Source of the DNA: Streptomyces typhae
GTDB taxonomy: Bacteria; Actinomycetota; Actinomycetes; Streptomycetales; Streptomycetaceae
Reading direction: 5' to 3'
Assembly (NCBI RefSeq): GCF_009755605.1
Contig: NZ_WPNZ01000006.1
Span: forward strand, 62,001 to 126,000
DNA: 64,000 bases
Position numbers and translations under genes: made by a program. Positions 52,670 to 61,914 of the stretch are shown here, piece by piece. The stretch's first letter is position 1, and each line of letters starts with the position of its first letter. The notes beneath the pieces were generated by a model that made no database searches, was not told the DNA's origin, and was given only the letters and a program-made list of their open reading frames with translations.

Positions 52670-53812
52670 ATGCCCCGCACCACCGCCACCCCCGACGAGG
52701 ACGTCAAGTCCGCCGTGCGGAAGGAGATAGCACGCCACCGCGACGACCTCCTGGCCCTCAGCCGCCGCATCCACGCCCACCCGGAGACGGCCTTCGCCGA
52801 GCACCGGGCGGCCGCCTGGTGCGCCGAGGCGCTGGGCACGGCGGGCTTCGCGGTGCGCTCCCCCGCGTACGGTCTGGACACCGCGTTCGAGGCGAGCGTC
52901 GGCTCGGGGCCCCGGACCGTGGCGATCGTGTGCGAGTACGACGCCCTGCCGGGCCTCGGGCACGCCTGCGGGCACAACCTGATCGCCGCCGCGGGCGTCG
53001 GCGCGGCCCTGGGTCTCGCCCCGTTCGCCGACCGACTGGGCCTGCGCGTACGGGTTCTCGGCACACCGGCGGAGGAGCGCGGCGCGGGCAAGGCCCTGAT
53101 GCTGGAGCAGGGCGCCTTCGACGGGGTCGACGCGGCGATGATGGTGCACCCGTGCCCGTTCGAGATGTCCGACTTCGCGTCCTTCGCCCTCGGCACGCTG
53201 TCGGTCACGTACACCGGGCGCGCCGCGCACCCGAGCCTCAATCCGCACGAGGGACGCAACGCCGCCGACGCCCTGACCGTCGCGCAGGTCGCGCTCGGGC
53301 TGCTGCGTCAGCATCTGCCGCAGCAGTGGCGGGTGCACGGCATCACCACGGAGGCGGGCACGGCCCCGAACGCGATTCCGGACCGAACGACGGCCGCGTA
53401 CGAACTGCGGGCGCTGGCCGCCGAGGACCTCACCGAACTGCGGGCCCGCGTGGAGGACTGCTTCCGCGCGGGCGCACTCGCGACCGGCTGCGAGGTGACC
53501 TTGGAGCGGCCGGAACCGGACTATCTGGACTTCCGCGGGGACCCGGCGCTCATCGCGCTGTGGACGGCGAACGCCCGCGCCGCCGGCAGGCCCGAGCCGG
53601 TCGAGCGTCCGCCGTTCGCCTGCACCGACATGGGCAACGTGTCCCATGCCGTGCCGTCCATCCACCCGGTGCTCGACATCAGCGGCGGGGCGTGCGGGCC
53701 GCACGAGCCGGAGTTCGCCGAGGCGGCCCTCTCACCCGCCGCCGAGCGGGCCCTCATGGAGGGGGCGACGGCGATGGCGTGGACGGCGGCCGACTTCGCG
53801 CGCGCCGGGTGA
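52670..53812 (+). CDS. M20-family amidohydrolase (M20D, N-acyl-amino-acid hydrolase type)
   Basis: The 380-residue protein starts at ATG 52670 with GAGG five bases before. Metal-site motifs are LSRRIHAHPETAF, EYDALPGLGHACGHN, the Glu pair in TPAEERGAG and HPSLNPHEG in the dimerisation lid. M20D enzymes cut acyl or peptide amide bonds of amino acids, for example hippurate-type and auxin-amino-acid conjugates. It faces the NRPS across iron box 3. An iron-regulated amidase beside a DHB-Arg-Thr synthetase could trim or recycle catechoyl-amino acids; this is inference. Confidence 0.88.
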   Translation: MPRTTATPDEDVKSAVRKEIARHRDDLLALSRRIHAHPETAFAEHRAAAWCAEALGTAGFAVRSPAYGLDTAFEASVGSGPRTVAIVCEYDALPGLGHACGHNLIAAAGVGAALGLAPFADRLGLRVRVLGTPAEERGAGKALMLEQGAFDGVDAAMMVHPCPFEMSDFASFALGTLSVTYTGRAAHPSLNPHEGRNAADALTVAQVALGLLRQHLPQQWRVHGITTEAGTAPNAIPDRTTAAYELRALAAEDLTELRARVEDCFRAGALATGCEVTLERPEPDYLDFRGDPALIALWTANARAAGRPEPVERPPFACTDMGNVSHAVPSIHPVLDISGGACGPHEPEFAEAALSPAAERALMEGATAMAWTAADFARAG

Positions 53813-53838
53813 GACCCGCCGGGAGCCGGCCGGGTGCG

Positions 53839-53887
53839 GCCGGGTCCCCGGTCCGTGCGTCGTGACCGCACGGGCCGGGGACCCGGC
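53839..53887. terminator. Long bidirectional hairpin between M20 and binding-protein genes
   Basis: A 21-bp inverted repeat (GCCGGGTCCCCGG then CGTGCG, with one wobble) closes a 7-base loop. It sits between convergent stops at 53812 and 53893. Confidence 0.85.
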
Positions 53888-53892
53888 GGGCG

Positions 53893-54891
53893 TCAGGAGG
53901 CGGACAGGGCCTTGGTGATGTCGTCCACGACGACATCACTGGCCAGCGGGCCGCCCCGAGTCGACCACACGGAGCCGTCGACGGTCACCGCGTGCTTCTT
54001 CTTCACGGCGTTCAGACCCTTGTAGGCGGGCTTGGACTGCACGTCCTTGAGGGCCTTCTCGCCGTCGGAGGTCAGCGTGGAGAGGAACAGCCAGTCGCCG
54101 TCGATCTGGTCGATCTTCTCCAGGCTCAGCGACGGGGTGTGCGCGTTGCCGTCCTTGTCCTGCGCCTTGGGCCGCTTGAGGCCCATCTCCAGGGCGACAC
54201 CGCTGGCGAACTGCTTCTTCTCCATCCAGCTCGGGCCGTCCGGGTTCCAGCGGACGATGGAGACCTCGGCGCCCTTCGCCGCACCGAGCTTCGCGCCCGC
54301 CGCCTTTGCGGCGGTCTCGTGGTCGGAGATGACCTTGTTGGCCTTGTCGAGCTCGTTCACGGCGTTGCCGACACCACGGAAGGACAGCTTCCACTCGTCG
54401 GTGGGCGCCATCGTGACGAGCGTTGCCGGGGTGATCTCACGGAGCTGCTTGAGGACCTGCTCGTCCTGCATGTCACCGGCGAGGATCAGGTCCGGCTTGG
54501 CGGCGATGACCTTGTCCATGACCGGCTGGAGGAGGTTGCCGACGACGTCGACGCCCTCGACCTTGTCGGCGAGGTAGGCCGGGGGCTTGTTCATGCCCTG
54601 GCCGTTGGTGATGCCGACCGGCTTGATCCCGAGCGCGAGGACGGCGTCGAGGTCCTCCTGGGTGAGGGTGACGATGCGCTTGGGGTGCGCGGGCACCTTC
54701 ACCGCCTTGCCCGTGGCGTCCTTGACCGTGCGGGTCGCCGCCGAACCGGCCTTGTCCGCGCCCCCCTTGCCGTCGTCCGAATCCTTGTCGGAGCCGCAGC
54801 CGGTGAGGAGCAGCGCGGCCGCCCCGAGGGCTGCGACTGCCTTGGCCGCACGGCGCGGCGCGAGGAGAGCGGATCTGTGGGGCTGGTTCAT
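53893..54891 (-). CDS. Iron-siderophore binding lipoprotein (FepB/FhuD-like)
   Basis: The 332-residue protein has a lipoprotein signal peptide (LLLTGCGSDK, Cys at ~32) and a class-III periplasmic-binding fold: PAHPKRIVTLTQEDLDAVLALGIKPVG, then AAKPDLILAGDMQ, and DWLFLSTLTSD. On a Gram-positive cell it is lipid-anchored and captures the ferric siderophore. Iron box 4 lies 79 bp upstream and is shared with the divergent ATPase gene. Along with the fused FecCD permease at 32.4 kb it would form the importer. Confidence 0.92.
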   Translation of the reverse strand: MNQPHRSALLAPRRAAKAVAALGAAALLLTGCGSDKDSDDGKGGADKAGSAATRTVKDATGKAVKVPAHPKRIVTLTQEDLDAVLALGIKPVGITNGQGMNKPPAYLADKVEGVDVVGNLLQPVMDKVIAAKPDLILAGDMQDEQVLKQLREITPATLVTMAPTDEWKLSFRGVGNAVNELDKANKVISDHETAAKAAGAKLGAAKGAEVSIVRWNPDGPSWMEKKQFASGVALEMGLKRPKAQDKDGNAHTPSLSLEKIDQIDGDWLFLSTLTSDGEKALKDVQSKPAYKGLNAVKKKHAVTVDGSVWSTRGGPLASDVVVDDITKALSAS

Positions 54892-54969
54892 CGAAGGCTC
54901 CGTGATTCATGGGGACATGACGGTGCGCGGAAACAGGGCCCGGCATGCCGCACCCCTCGCACCGCGAGC

Positions 54970-54988
54970 TAAGGTTAGCCTTACCTTA
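54970..54988. promoter_or_regulatory. Iron box 4, between binding protein and ATPase
   Basis: TAAGGTTAGCCTTACCTTA is a near-perfect inverted repeat matching the iron-box pattern. It lies 79 bp upstream of the binding-protein start and 53 bp upstream of the ATPase GTG. Confidence 0.88.
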
Positions 54989-55040
54989 TAGCCATGGAGG
55001 AAGGGGGTTGTCTCGTTCCTCGGGGAGGACGAGGCACACA

Positions 55041-55823
55041 GTGGAACTGCGCGTGGAGAGACTGACCGCCGGATACGCCGGGCGCACGGTGGTCGACGAG
55101 GTCGACCTGACGATCGGATCCGGCCAGGTGGTGGCCGTCGTCGGACCGAACGGCTGCGGCAAGTCCACCCTGCTGCGGACCATGGCCAGGCTCCACGAAC
55201 CCACATCGGGACGGGTCCTTGCCGGTGACGCCGACGTGTGGCGGATGCGGCAGCGGGAGGCCGCGCACCGCATCGCCCTGCTCCCCCAGTCCCCACAGGC
55301 ACCGGAGGCCGTCTCCGTGGCGGGCCTGGTGCGGTACGGCCGCCATCCGCACCAGGGCCTGTTCCGCCAGTGGTCCCGCGACGACGAGCGTGCGGTCACC
55401 GAGGCACTGGACGCCACCGGCACGGCCGCCCTCGCCGACCGGCGGCTCGACGAGCTCTCCGGCGGGCAGCGCCAGCGCTGCTGGCTCGCCATGGCGCTGG
55501 CCCAGGAGACCCCCGTCGTCCTGCTCGACGAACCCACCAGCGCGCTGGACATCGGCCACGCCGTGGAGGTGCTCGACCTGGTGCGCGCCATCGCGGCGGG
55601 CGGCCGTACGGTCGTGATGGTCGTGCACGACCTCGCGGCCGCGGCGCGCTACGCCGACACCGTCGTGGCGATGCGGGACGGCCGCGTCGTCGCCTCCGGA
55701 CCGCCGCGCGAGACCATCGACCCCGCGCTCGTCCGCGAGTTGTACGGCATCGACACCGAGATCCTCTTCGCGTCCTCCGACGGCGCGCCGGTGGTGGTGC
55801 CCACCGCGTCGCCGGTCACCTGA
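55041..55823 (+). CDS. Iron-siderophore ABC transporter ATPase (FepC-like)
   Basis: The 260-residue ATPase starts at GTG 55041 behind GAGG. It has Walker A VGPNGCGKSTLL, Q-loop LLPQSPQAPE, signature LSGGQRQRCWLAMALAQ, Walker B VVLLDEPTSALDI and MVVHDLAAAARYAD with the H-loop. LxxGRxPH-type VRYGRHPHQGLF is typical of siderophore ATPases. It would energise the fused permease at 32.4 kb. Its gene is alone in its transcript. Confidence 0.95.
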   Translation: MELRVERLTAGYAGRTVVDEVDLTIGSGQVVAVVGPNGCGKSTLLRTMARLHEPTSGRVLAGDADVWRMRQREAAHRIALLPQSPQAPEAVSVAGLVRYGRHPHQGLFRQWSRDDERAVTEALDATGTAALADRRLDELSGGQRQRCWLAMALAQETPVVLLDEPTSALDIGHAVEVLDLVRAIAAGGRTVVMVVHDLAAAARYADTVVAMRDGRVVASGPPRETIDPALVRELYGIDTEILFASSDGAPVVVPTASPVT

Positions 55824-55939
55824 CGCCGACGCGCCGAGACGCCGCCGAGCCCGTGCTCGCCTCCGTACCATGTGACGGAGCACTGTTCCGCTCGGTCGAC
55901 GACGACCGGAACGAGCACGGGATCCGGAAGGAGAGCGCG

Positions 55940-56701
55940 GTGCCCGAAACGAGCCGCCCAGGGCAGAGGCAGGCCGGCCGGAGCGAGCGGGCCGACGCGC
56001 GGCGCAACGGACTGGCCCCGCTCGCCGCGGCCGCGGCGGTGTGCGTCACCTCCGGGGCCTCCGGGGCCTCCCGGGCCTCCGGGGTCGATGCGCCTGTCCG
56101 CCGGACCGCCACCGAGGCGGGCGCCGGGACGGGCACGTTCCACCGCCACTATCCGACGCGCGCCGGTCTCGTCGTCGCCGTCCACCGCCGCCAGGTCGCC
56201 GCCTGCGCCGGAGCGGTCCCGCGCCTCCTCGACAGCGCGACGCCCCCGCCGGCGGCGCTCCGTGCAGGGGCGGACCCGTTCGTCGACTTCCCGGTCACCG
56301 GGCACGGACTCGCCCACGCGCCGCGGTCGGACAGCGGCTGCTCCGAAGCACCGTACGACTCCTTCCCCGACCGGCTCGTGCCCGTCTGCGAGCAGTTGCT
56401 CGACGCGGGTGCCGGAGCCGGGGAGGCCGGCGTCGGCAACCGCGCCCGCGAACCGGTGCGAGGCGTCGGCACCCGCGCCCGCGAACCGGTGCGAGGCGTC
56501 GGCACCCGCGCCCGCGAACCGGTGCGAGGCGTCGGCACCCGCGCCCGCGAACTGGTGCGAGGCGTCGGCAACCTCCGCGTCGGGCATGGCAGCGACCCGC
56601 GCCACGACCCGCGCCGCCCCGTCGACCTGCTCCCCGGGGGCCTGCGGCACCAGGACTCCCGGGACGAGGGCCACCCGCGACCGCGGCCCACCACCACATG
56701 A
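55940..56701 (+). CDS. TetR-family regulator with repeat expansions
   Basis: The 253-residue protein starts at GTG 55940 with GGAAGGAG six bases before. The TetR HTH can be seen in APVRRTATEAGAGTGTFHRHYP, interrupted upstream by four 9-bp repeats (56051-56086, GASGASRAS). The ligand domain is recognisable (FVDFPVTGHGLA; RLVPVCEQLLDA), but in its last part a 33-bp unit is present four times, giving RAREPVRGVGT repeats ahead of the family's RARELVRGVGN. Both expansions keep frame; whether the protein still folds is doubtful. It overlaps the next gene by ATGA. Confidence 0.78.
   Translation: MPETSRPGQRQAGRSERADARRNGLAPLAAAAAVCVTSGASGASRASGVDAPVRRTATEAGAGTGTFHRHYPTRAGLVVAVHRRQVAACAGAVPRLLDSATPPPAALRAGADPFVDFPVTGHGLAHAPRSDSGCSEAPYDSFPDRLVPVCEQLLDAGAGAGEAGVGNRAREPVRGVGTRAREPVRGVGTRAREPVRGVGTRARELVRGVGNLRVGHGSDPRHDPRRPVDLLPGGLRHQDSRDEGHPRPRPTTT
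56441..56572. repeat. Four 33-bp in-frame repeats in the TetR gene
   Basis: Units start at 56441, 56474, 56507 and 56540. The first three are identical; the last (with CTGGTG in place of CCGGTG) matches the normal family sequence. The array looks like a recent duplication of the last unit. Confidence 0.95.
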
Positions 56702-57573
56702 CCGCCCGCCCCGCCTCCGCCGAGAGTCCCGAGGCCGCGGCGTCCCGCCTCACCGGCCTTCCCGCCGTCCGTGCACGCCCACTCTCCGGAGCGCTCACCG
56801 AAGTCGTCCTGGACGGCGGGCGGGTGGTGGTCGTCAAGCACGACGAGAAGCCCGGCGCGATCCGGGCCGAGGCGGCGGGACTGCGCTGGCTCACCGCCAC
56901 CGGGACGGTGCGCGTGCCCGTGGTGCACGGACACGACGAGCGCCGGCTGGTGATCGACCGGGTCCCGACGGGCCGGGCGGACGTGGACGCCGCGACACGG
57001 TTCGGCCGCGACCTGGCCGCCCTGCACGCCTGTGGCGCGCCCGCGTTCGGCGCCGCGCCGCCGGGCGGCCCCGAGGACGCGTACATCGGGCTCGCCCCCC
57101 TGCGCAACACGCCCGGCGACGACTGGCCGCACTGGTACGCGGAGCACCGGGTGCTGCCCTATCTGCGCCGCGCGGTCGACGAGGGCACGGTGCGGCCCGC
57201 CGAAGCGGCCCTGATCGAGGGCGTCTGCGCGCGGCTGCCCGACGTCGCCGGACCCGCCGAGCCGCCCGCGCGGCTGCACGGCGACCTGTGGAGCGGCAAC
57301 GTCCTGTGGGGCGCCGACGGACACGTACGGCTGATCGACCCGGCCGCCCACGGCGGCCACCGCGAGACGGACCTCGCGATGCTCCGCCTCTTCGGCTGCC
57401 CCCACCTCGACCGCGTCCTGGACGGCTACCAGGAGACGGCGCCGCTCGCCGACGGCTGGCATGACCGCGTCGGCCTGCACCAGCTCTTCCCCCTGCTCGT
57501 GCACACGGTGCTGTTCGGCCGGGGCTACGCCGAGCAGGCCGTGGCGGCGGCGCGCTCCGTTCCGCAGGGGTGA
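56698..57573 (+). CDS. Fructosamine-kinase-family protein
   Basis: The 291-residue protein starts at ATG 56698, coupled to the TetR gene. It has the APH-like fold with VVVKHDEKPGAIRAEAAGLRWL, the catalytic loop ARLHGDLWSGNVLWG and the Asp of LIDPAAHGGHRETDLAM. Family members phosphorylate ketosamines on glycated proteins (FN3K, YniA). The TetR partner may control it. Substrate is not shown. Confidence 0.87.
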   Translation: MTARPASAESPEAAASRLTGLPAVRARPLSGALTEVVLDGGRVVVVKHDEKPGAIRAEAAGLRWLTATGTVRVPVVHGHDERRLVIDRVPTGRADVDAATRFGRDLAALHACGAPAFGAAPPGGPEDAYIGLAPLRNTPGDDWPHWYAEHRVLPYLRRAVDEGTVRPAEAALIEGVCARLPDVAGPAEPPARLHGDLWSGNVLWGADGHVRLIDPAAHGGHRETDLAMLRLFGCPHLDRVLDGYQETAPLADGWHDRVGLHQLFPLLVHTVLFGRGYAEQAVAAARSVPQG

Positions 57574-57613
57574 CGCGGGCGGTACGCCACCACGTGCGGC
57601 TCGGGCGAACCGG

Positions 57614-58594
57614 CTACGGCAGCGCGTCCGCGACCACGGACGCCGATTCGGCGATCAGCCGGTCGTCGGGCGCGGCGTCCTTGTCGGCGCGGTGCGACAG
57701 GATCGCCACGACGAGCGGGGCCGCGTCGGGGCGCCACACGACGGCGATGTCGTTGCGGGCGCCGTAGTAGGTACCGGTCCCCGTCTTGTCCCCGACCACC
57801 CAGTTCTTCGGCACTCCGGCCCTGATGACGTGGTCACCGGTGGTGTTGGTCTTCAGCCACCGGGTGAGCAGCGCGCGCTGCGGCTCGGCGAGCACGTCGC
57901 CGAGCACATAGGCCCGCAGGTCCTTCGCCAGGGCGCGCGGGGTGCTCGTGTCCCGCTTCTCGCCCGGGACCCACCGGCTCAGGAAGGGCTCGATACGCTC
58001 CACCCGTGTCACGTGGTCCCCGAGCCGCTCCAGGGCTGCGTCGAGGCCCTTGGGCCCGCCGAGCTCGTCGAACAGGAGGTTGGCCGCGGTGTTGTCGCTG
58101 TAGCGGACGGCCGCGTCGCACAGGGCGCGCAGACTCATGCCCGTGTCGACGTGCTTCTCGGTCACGGGCGAGTTGGCGAGCAGATCGTCCTTGGAGTACT
58201 TCACCACCCTGTCCATCCCCGCGAGGGTGTTCTTGCGCAGCACGGCACCGGCGGCGAGCGCCTTGAACGTGGAGTTGTACGCGAAGCGCCTGCCGTCGTT
58301 GTAGGCCACCTCGCGTCCGGTGCCGGTGTCGACGGCGTACACCCCGAGCCGCGCGTCGAACTTGCGCTCCAGTTGCTTGAACGCCTGGGCGTACGGCTTC
58401 GTGGCCGGCGTCGGCCGCCCGGAGACGGCCGAGGTGTGCGACGCCCCCGAGGTCCCCTGAGCCGTCCCGCCGGACGTCCTGGGGGACTTCGACGACGCCG
58501 CCGGGGATTCGTCCTGGCCGCAGGCGACGAGCGGGACGAGGGCGAGTGCGGTGAGCGCGCCGACGACGGCACGCCGGGCACGGGTGTACTGCAT
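57614..58594 (-). CDS. Class A beta-lactamase, lipoprotein type
   Basis: The 326-residue enzyme starts at ATG 58594. A lipobox (PLVAC, Cys25) suggests a membrane-anchored enzyme; a Ser/Thr/Gly linker leads to residue ~65. The catalytic set is Ser108-Thr-Phe-Lys111, SDN at 166-168, Glu202 in IEPFLS and KTG at 270-272. The usual ExxLN reads EPFLS, so the Asn of the omega loop is Ser206. It is divergent from a BlaA-like LysR gene, as in Streptomyces cacaoi. Confidence 0.93.
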   Translation of the reverse strand: MQYTRARRAVVGALTALALVPLVACGQDESPAASSKSPRTSGGTAQGTSGASHTSAVSGRPTPATKPYAQAFKQLERKFDARLGVYAVDTGTGREVAYNDGRRFAYNSTFKALAAGAVLRKNTLAGMDRVVKYSKDDLLANSPVTEKHVDTGMSLRALCDAAVRYSDNTAANLLFDELGGPKGLDAALERLGDHVTRVERIEPFLSRWVPGEKRDTSTPRALAKDLRAYVLGDVLAEPQRALLTRWLKTNTTGDHVIRAGVPKNWVVGDKTGTGTYYGARNDIAVVWRPDAAPLVVAILSHRADKDAAPDDRLIAESASVVADALP

Positions 58595-58732
58595 GGTCCA
58601 AACCTCCAGGGCGCCCCGCGCGCGGGGCACAGGGGGACGGCGCGGCACGGCCCGTCCCGGTGCGGTGATCAGTGCCGGAACCACCTTCGCCGCGGAGCTG
58701 CCATGCGGTCCAATACGCTTCCGCGCGGTTTC

Positions 58733-58747
58733 ATGCCGTTCTGGCAT
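58733..58747. promoter_or_regulatory. LysR-type T-N11-A palindrome
   Basis: ATGCCGTTCTGGCAT is a perfect interrupted palindrome with the T-N11-A form of LysR sites. It lies 12 bp upstream of the LysR gene start and 139 bp from the beta-lactamase start. Confidence 0.6.
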
Positions 58748-58759
58748 AGGGTGCGGGCT

Positions 58760-59749
58760 GTGGATCTCGTGGGGGCGTGTCGCGCGTTCGTCAGCGTCAG
58801 TGAGCGCGGCAGTTTCACCGTCGGTGCCGCCGCGGCCCGGATGTCGCAGTCGGTGGCGAGCCGTCGGGTCGCCGCCCTTGAGGAGCGCTTCGGCGAGCCG
58901 CTGTTCGAGCGGACCTCGCGGCGGGCGGTCCTGACCCCCTTCGGCCGGGACCTGCTGCCGACGGCCCGGCAGCTGGTGCGGGCCGCCGATGTGCTGCTGC
59001 ACGAGGCGGAGGCCGTCAGACACAAGCCGTGGCGGTTCGCGGTGCCCGGCGTCTGCTCCACCGCCGCCCTGGCCCGCCTCGTCGCCGACGCGCGCCACCA
59101 GGGCGTCACCCTCGACCTGCGCGTCGAGGGGCCCGCGCGGCGCAGGGAGCTCCTCGACGCCCAGCAGGTGCGGGCCGCGCTGCTCGCGGTGCCCGCCGAC
59201 GAGGCCGCGTGGTCCGTGCCGCTCGGCCTCGCCACCGCCGAGGACCCCGGCGTGCAGCGCGTCTACGTGGAGACGCTGCGGCTCCGGCGCGGGTCGCCGG
59301 GCCCGGCCCGGCGCATCTGGATCCAGCCCGAGGACGACGTACCGCACATCAGGGACCCGCTGACCCGGCTGCGCGACGCGCTCGGCCTGCGCCCCGCCCA
59401 ACTCGTCGCCGCCGAGCAGCTGACGACCGCCGCCGCGGAGGTCCTGTGCGGCGACGACCTGCTGCTGTGCTCCGCCGCGCAGGCCGCGGAGCTCGGCCTG
59501 ACCTGGCGTCCCGTCGGCGAACTCGCGCTCGGCCGCGGGTACGCCGTCGAAGCCGCGGCGGACGGCAACCCCCGGCACGTCCGGGTGCGACTCGGTGCGG
59601 CCGTCGCCCGCTGCCTCGGCGCGGACACACGGGTGCCGGCCCAGGAGGCGACCGCGCCAGGTGCGACCGCGCAGAGGTCGACCGCGCCAGGTGCGACCGC
59701 ACGGGAGGCGACCGCGCCAGGCGCGACCGCACAGGAAGGGACAGCGTGA
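58760..59749 (+). CDS. blaA: BlaA-like LysR activator of the beta-lactamase
   Basis: The 329-residue protein starts at GTG 58760 ([13 protein letters not shown]) with AGGG nine bases upstream. The HTH ([20 protein letters not shown]) is close to the S. cacaoi BlaA. The C-terminal LysR domain is intact, and then three 30-bp repeats give a tail of TAPGATA units (59641-59730). In S. cacaoi BlaA activates the beta-lactamase gene and acts together with BlaB. Start chosen by family; ATG codons further upstream add residues with no match. Confidence 0.88.
   Translation: MDLVGACRAFVSVSERGSFTVGAAAARMSQSVASRRVAALEERFGEPLFERTSRRAVLTPFGRDLLPTARQLVRAADVLLHEAEAVRHKPWRFAVPGVCSTAALARLVADARHQGVTLDLRVEGPARRRELLDAQQVRAALLAVPADEAAWSVPLGLATAEDPGVQRVYVETLRLRRGSPGPARRIWIQPEDDVPHIRDPLTRLRDALGLRPAQLVAAEQLTTAAAEVLCGDDLLLCSAAQAAELGLTWRPVGELALGRGYAVEAAADGNPRHVRVRLGAAVARCLGADTRVPAQEATAPGATAQRSTAPGATAREATAPGATAQEGTA
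59641..59730. repeat. Three 30-bp in-frame repeats in the blaA 3' end
   Basis: Units at 59641, 59671 and 59701 share GACCGCGCCAGGTGCGACCGC with one or two changes. They add an Ala/Thr/Pro-rich tail. Confidence 0.9.
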
Positions 59750-59804
59750 GGGACAGCGTGAACGGCGGCATGAACAGCGGCAAGTACCGCGGCGTGACAG
59801 CGCT

Positions 59805-60719
59805 ATGAACGGCGGCATCAACACCGAGGCGCTGCTGCGCGACCTGCGCGGCGAGTTGCACGACGGCGGACTGCGCTGCTGCGTCCTCGTACGCGACCTG
59901 GAATCGGGCGACGAGATCGGCCTCGAACCCGACACTCCGCTGCCCGTCGCCTCCCTCGTCAAGATTCCCCTGGCGCTCGCGACGGTGGAACGCATCCGGC
60001 GGGGCGAGATCGACGGGGCGACGGCGCTGGACGTGGAGCCCGGCAGGATCACCACGCCCGGACCCACCGGCGTGAGCCGCTTCCGCCACCCGGCCCGCAT
60101 AGCCGTCGACGACCTGCTGTATCTGAGCACGTCGGTGAGCGACAACTCGGCGGGCGACGCGCTGTTCGACCTCACCCCGCCCGCGCGGGTCGCCGCCATC
60201 ATCGAGGAGTTCGGGCTGCGCGGCCTCACCGTCCGGCACAGCCTGCGCGCGCTGTCCGACACCCCGACGGAGCGCTTCGCCGCCGAGCAGGTCCACCTCG
60301 CGCACTCCTTGGCCATCGACGCGGGCACCGGCGGCCGCGGCCACCGCATCCCCCAGCTCGACACCACCCGCGCCAACACCGGCAGCGCCCGCGCCTGCGT
60401 CGAACTGCTGCAGGCCCTGTGGACCCCCTCGAAGATCCCCCCGGAGGTGGCAGGGCGGGTCCGGGAGCTGATGGCCCACAACCTCATCCGGCACCGGCTG
60501 GCGCCGGACTTCAGTTCCGACGCGACGGCCTGGTCGTCCAAGACCGGCACGCTGCTCAACCTGCGCCACGAGATCGGCGTCGTCGAGCACGCGGACGGCC
60601 AGGCCTTCGCCGTCGCCGTGCTCACCGAGTCCCTGGTCCCCGCGAGCACCCAGTTCGGCGCGGACGCCCTCATGGCGTACGTGGCCCGCACCTTGCGGGA
60701 CCATCTGCGACAGCTCTAG
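59805..60719 (+). CDS. blaB: BlaB-like penicillin-recognising regulatory protein
   Basis: The 304-residue protein starts at ATG 59805 without a clear ribosome site, 55 bp after blaA. It has the serine-penicillin motifs SLVK, SDN and KTG, but no signal peptide, so it stays in the cytoplasm. That is the make-up of S. cacaoi BlaB, which is needed for induction yet shows no beta-lactamase or penicillin-binding activity. It may instead sense a cell-wall fragment. Gene order blaL / blaA-blaB is kept. Confidence 0.87.
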   Translation: MNGGINTEALLRDLRGELHDGGLRCCVLVRDLESGDEIGLEPDTPLPVASLVKIPLALATVERIRRGEIDGATALDVEPGRITTPGPTGVSRFRHPARIAVDDLLYLSTSVSDNSAGDALFDLTPPARVAAIIEEFGLRGLTVRHSLRALSDTPTERFAAEQVHLAHSLAIDAGTGGRGHRIPQLDTTRANTGSARACVELLQALWTPSKIPPEVAGRVRELMAHNLIRHRLAPDFSSDATAWSSKTGTLLNLRHEIGVVEHADGQAFAVAVLTESLVPASTQFGADALMAYVARTLRDHLRQL

Positions 60720-60729
60720 GCAGCGGGCT

Positions 60730-61512
60730 TCAGACGGTCGCGGTCAGTTCAGTGCGGACGTGATACGCGGAGCCCTGCGGGACTTCGGGGGCGAGGCCCT
60801 GGCGGATGTACCACTCGGTGCCGAGCAGGCGCTCCCGCGCGTCCTGCGGCAGGGCGGCGACCAGGCCCGGTACGGCTCCGCGTGCCACCTCCGTACGGTG
60901 CGCGAGCACGGCGGCGGTCTTCTGCTCCAGCCACGGGCGGACGTCGACGACCGTGGTGACCAGTTCGTCGGGAACGCTGTACACCGTCTTGTGCGCGCCC
61001 ACCACCTCCGTCAGCGCCCGCACCGCCGAGTGCGGATGGGTGGCCAGATAGAGGGCGCCCGGCCGCCAGGGGGCACCGGCTTCCGGGCAGAGCTGTCCCA
61101 GCCCGGCCGCCTGGGCGGCGAGCGTGGTCACGCGGTGGGTGTGCACGTGGTCCTCGTGCCCGGAGACGCCGCCGTAGGCGTCATGCGTGACGACGACCTC
61201 CGGCCGGAACTCCCTGATGTGCGCCACGAGGCGCCGCACCGACTCGTCGAGGGGCGCGTCACGGAACCGCGCGCTGTCCGGGGCCGACCGCGGTGCGCGG
61301 GCGTCGGCGTAGCCGAGCATCCGGGGCGGTCCCGCGCCGAGGATCCGCAGCGCCTCGGCCAGCTCGGCGGCGCGCCGCGTGTCCGCGGCCCACGTCGCCG
61401 TGACGACCGCGGTGCGGGCGCCCGCGGCCGCGTGCCGGGCGAGCACCCCGCCCGCGGACAACGACTCGTCGTCCGGGTGGGCGAAGACCGCGAGCAGGCT
61501 CGGCACGGGCAT
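60730..61512 (-). CDS. PIG-L/LmbE-type Zn-dependent deacetylase
   Basis: The 260-residue protein has the zinc motif FAHPDDESLSAGG and the second HGHEDH-like site SGHEDHVHTH. Family members deacetylate N-acetylglucosamine derivatives: MshB and Mca of mycothiol metabolism, or natural-product tailoring enzymes. The Mca-type serine/proline pattern is not obvious, so the substrate remains open. It is convergent with blaB, with a 10-bp gap. Confidence 0.87.
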   Translation of the reverse strand: MPVPSLLAVFAHPDDESLSAGGVLARHAAAGARTAVVTATWAADTRRAAELAEALRILGAGPPRMLGYADARAPRSAPDSARFRDAPLDESVRRLVAHIREFRPEVVVTHDAYGGVSGHEDHVHTHRVTTLAAQAAGLGQLCPEAGAPWRPGALYLATHPHSAVRALTEVVGAHKTVYSVPDELVTTVVDVRPWLEQKTAAVLAHRTEVARGAVPGLVAALPQDARERLLGTEWYIRQGLAPEVPQGSAYHVRTELTATV

Positions 61513-61545
61513 GGACGGACCGCCTTCCAGCGTGGAGGGGTCGGA

Positions 61546-61914
61546 TCATAGCCCCCGGGCGCCGGCCTCGACGGGCATCCGGCCGGCGTCGAAGAGGCAC
61601 CCGTGCGGCTCCTCGTGCAGCGGCACCACGGCACGCACCGCGCCGAACGCCGCCGACGTGGCCCGCCGGGCGATCTCCGACGTGGTGCCGTCCGCCTCGG
61701 TCCACTGACAGGTGAGCGCGCGGTAGTCGTCGACGGCGGCCTCGACGGCCTTGGTCATGCGCCGGTGCAGCGCGATCTCGCGGTCGGCGGCGGGGCGGGC
61801 GTACAACGCCCTTATCGCGGCGCGGAGTTCGGCGGCCTCGTCGGGCAGCAGGGTGCCTCTCTCACCGCGGTCGACGAGGAGGAGCAGCTGGCGGAGAGCG
61901 TAGGGCTCGTTCAT
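61546..61914 (-). CDS. Small conserved actinobacterial protein
   Basis: The 122-residue protein starts at ATG 61914 with AGGAGG about seven bases before. It opens with MNEPYALRQLLLLVDRGERG and is helical, with LLPDEAAELRAAIRALYARP in the middle. I recognise this start from small hypothetical Streptomyces proteins. It has one clear Cys in ALTCQW and one in HGCLFDAG. It lies 33 bp upstream of the deacetylase gene, same strand, so may be cotranscribed. Function unknown. Confidence 0.65.
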   Translation of the reverse strand: MNEPYALRQLLLLVDRGERGTLLPDEAAELRAAIRALYARPAADREIALHRRMTKAVEAAVDDYRALTCQWTEADGTTSEIARRATSAAFGAVRAVVPLHEEPHGCLFDAGRMPVEAGARGL

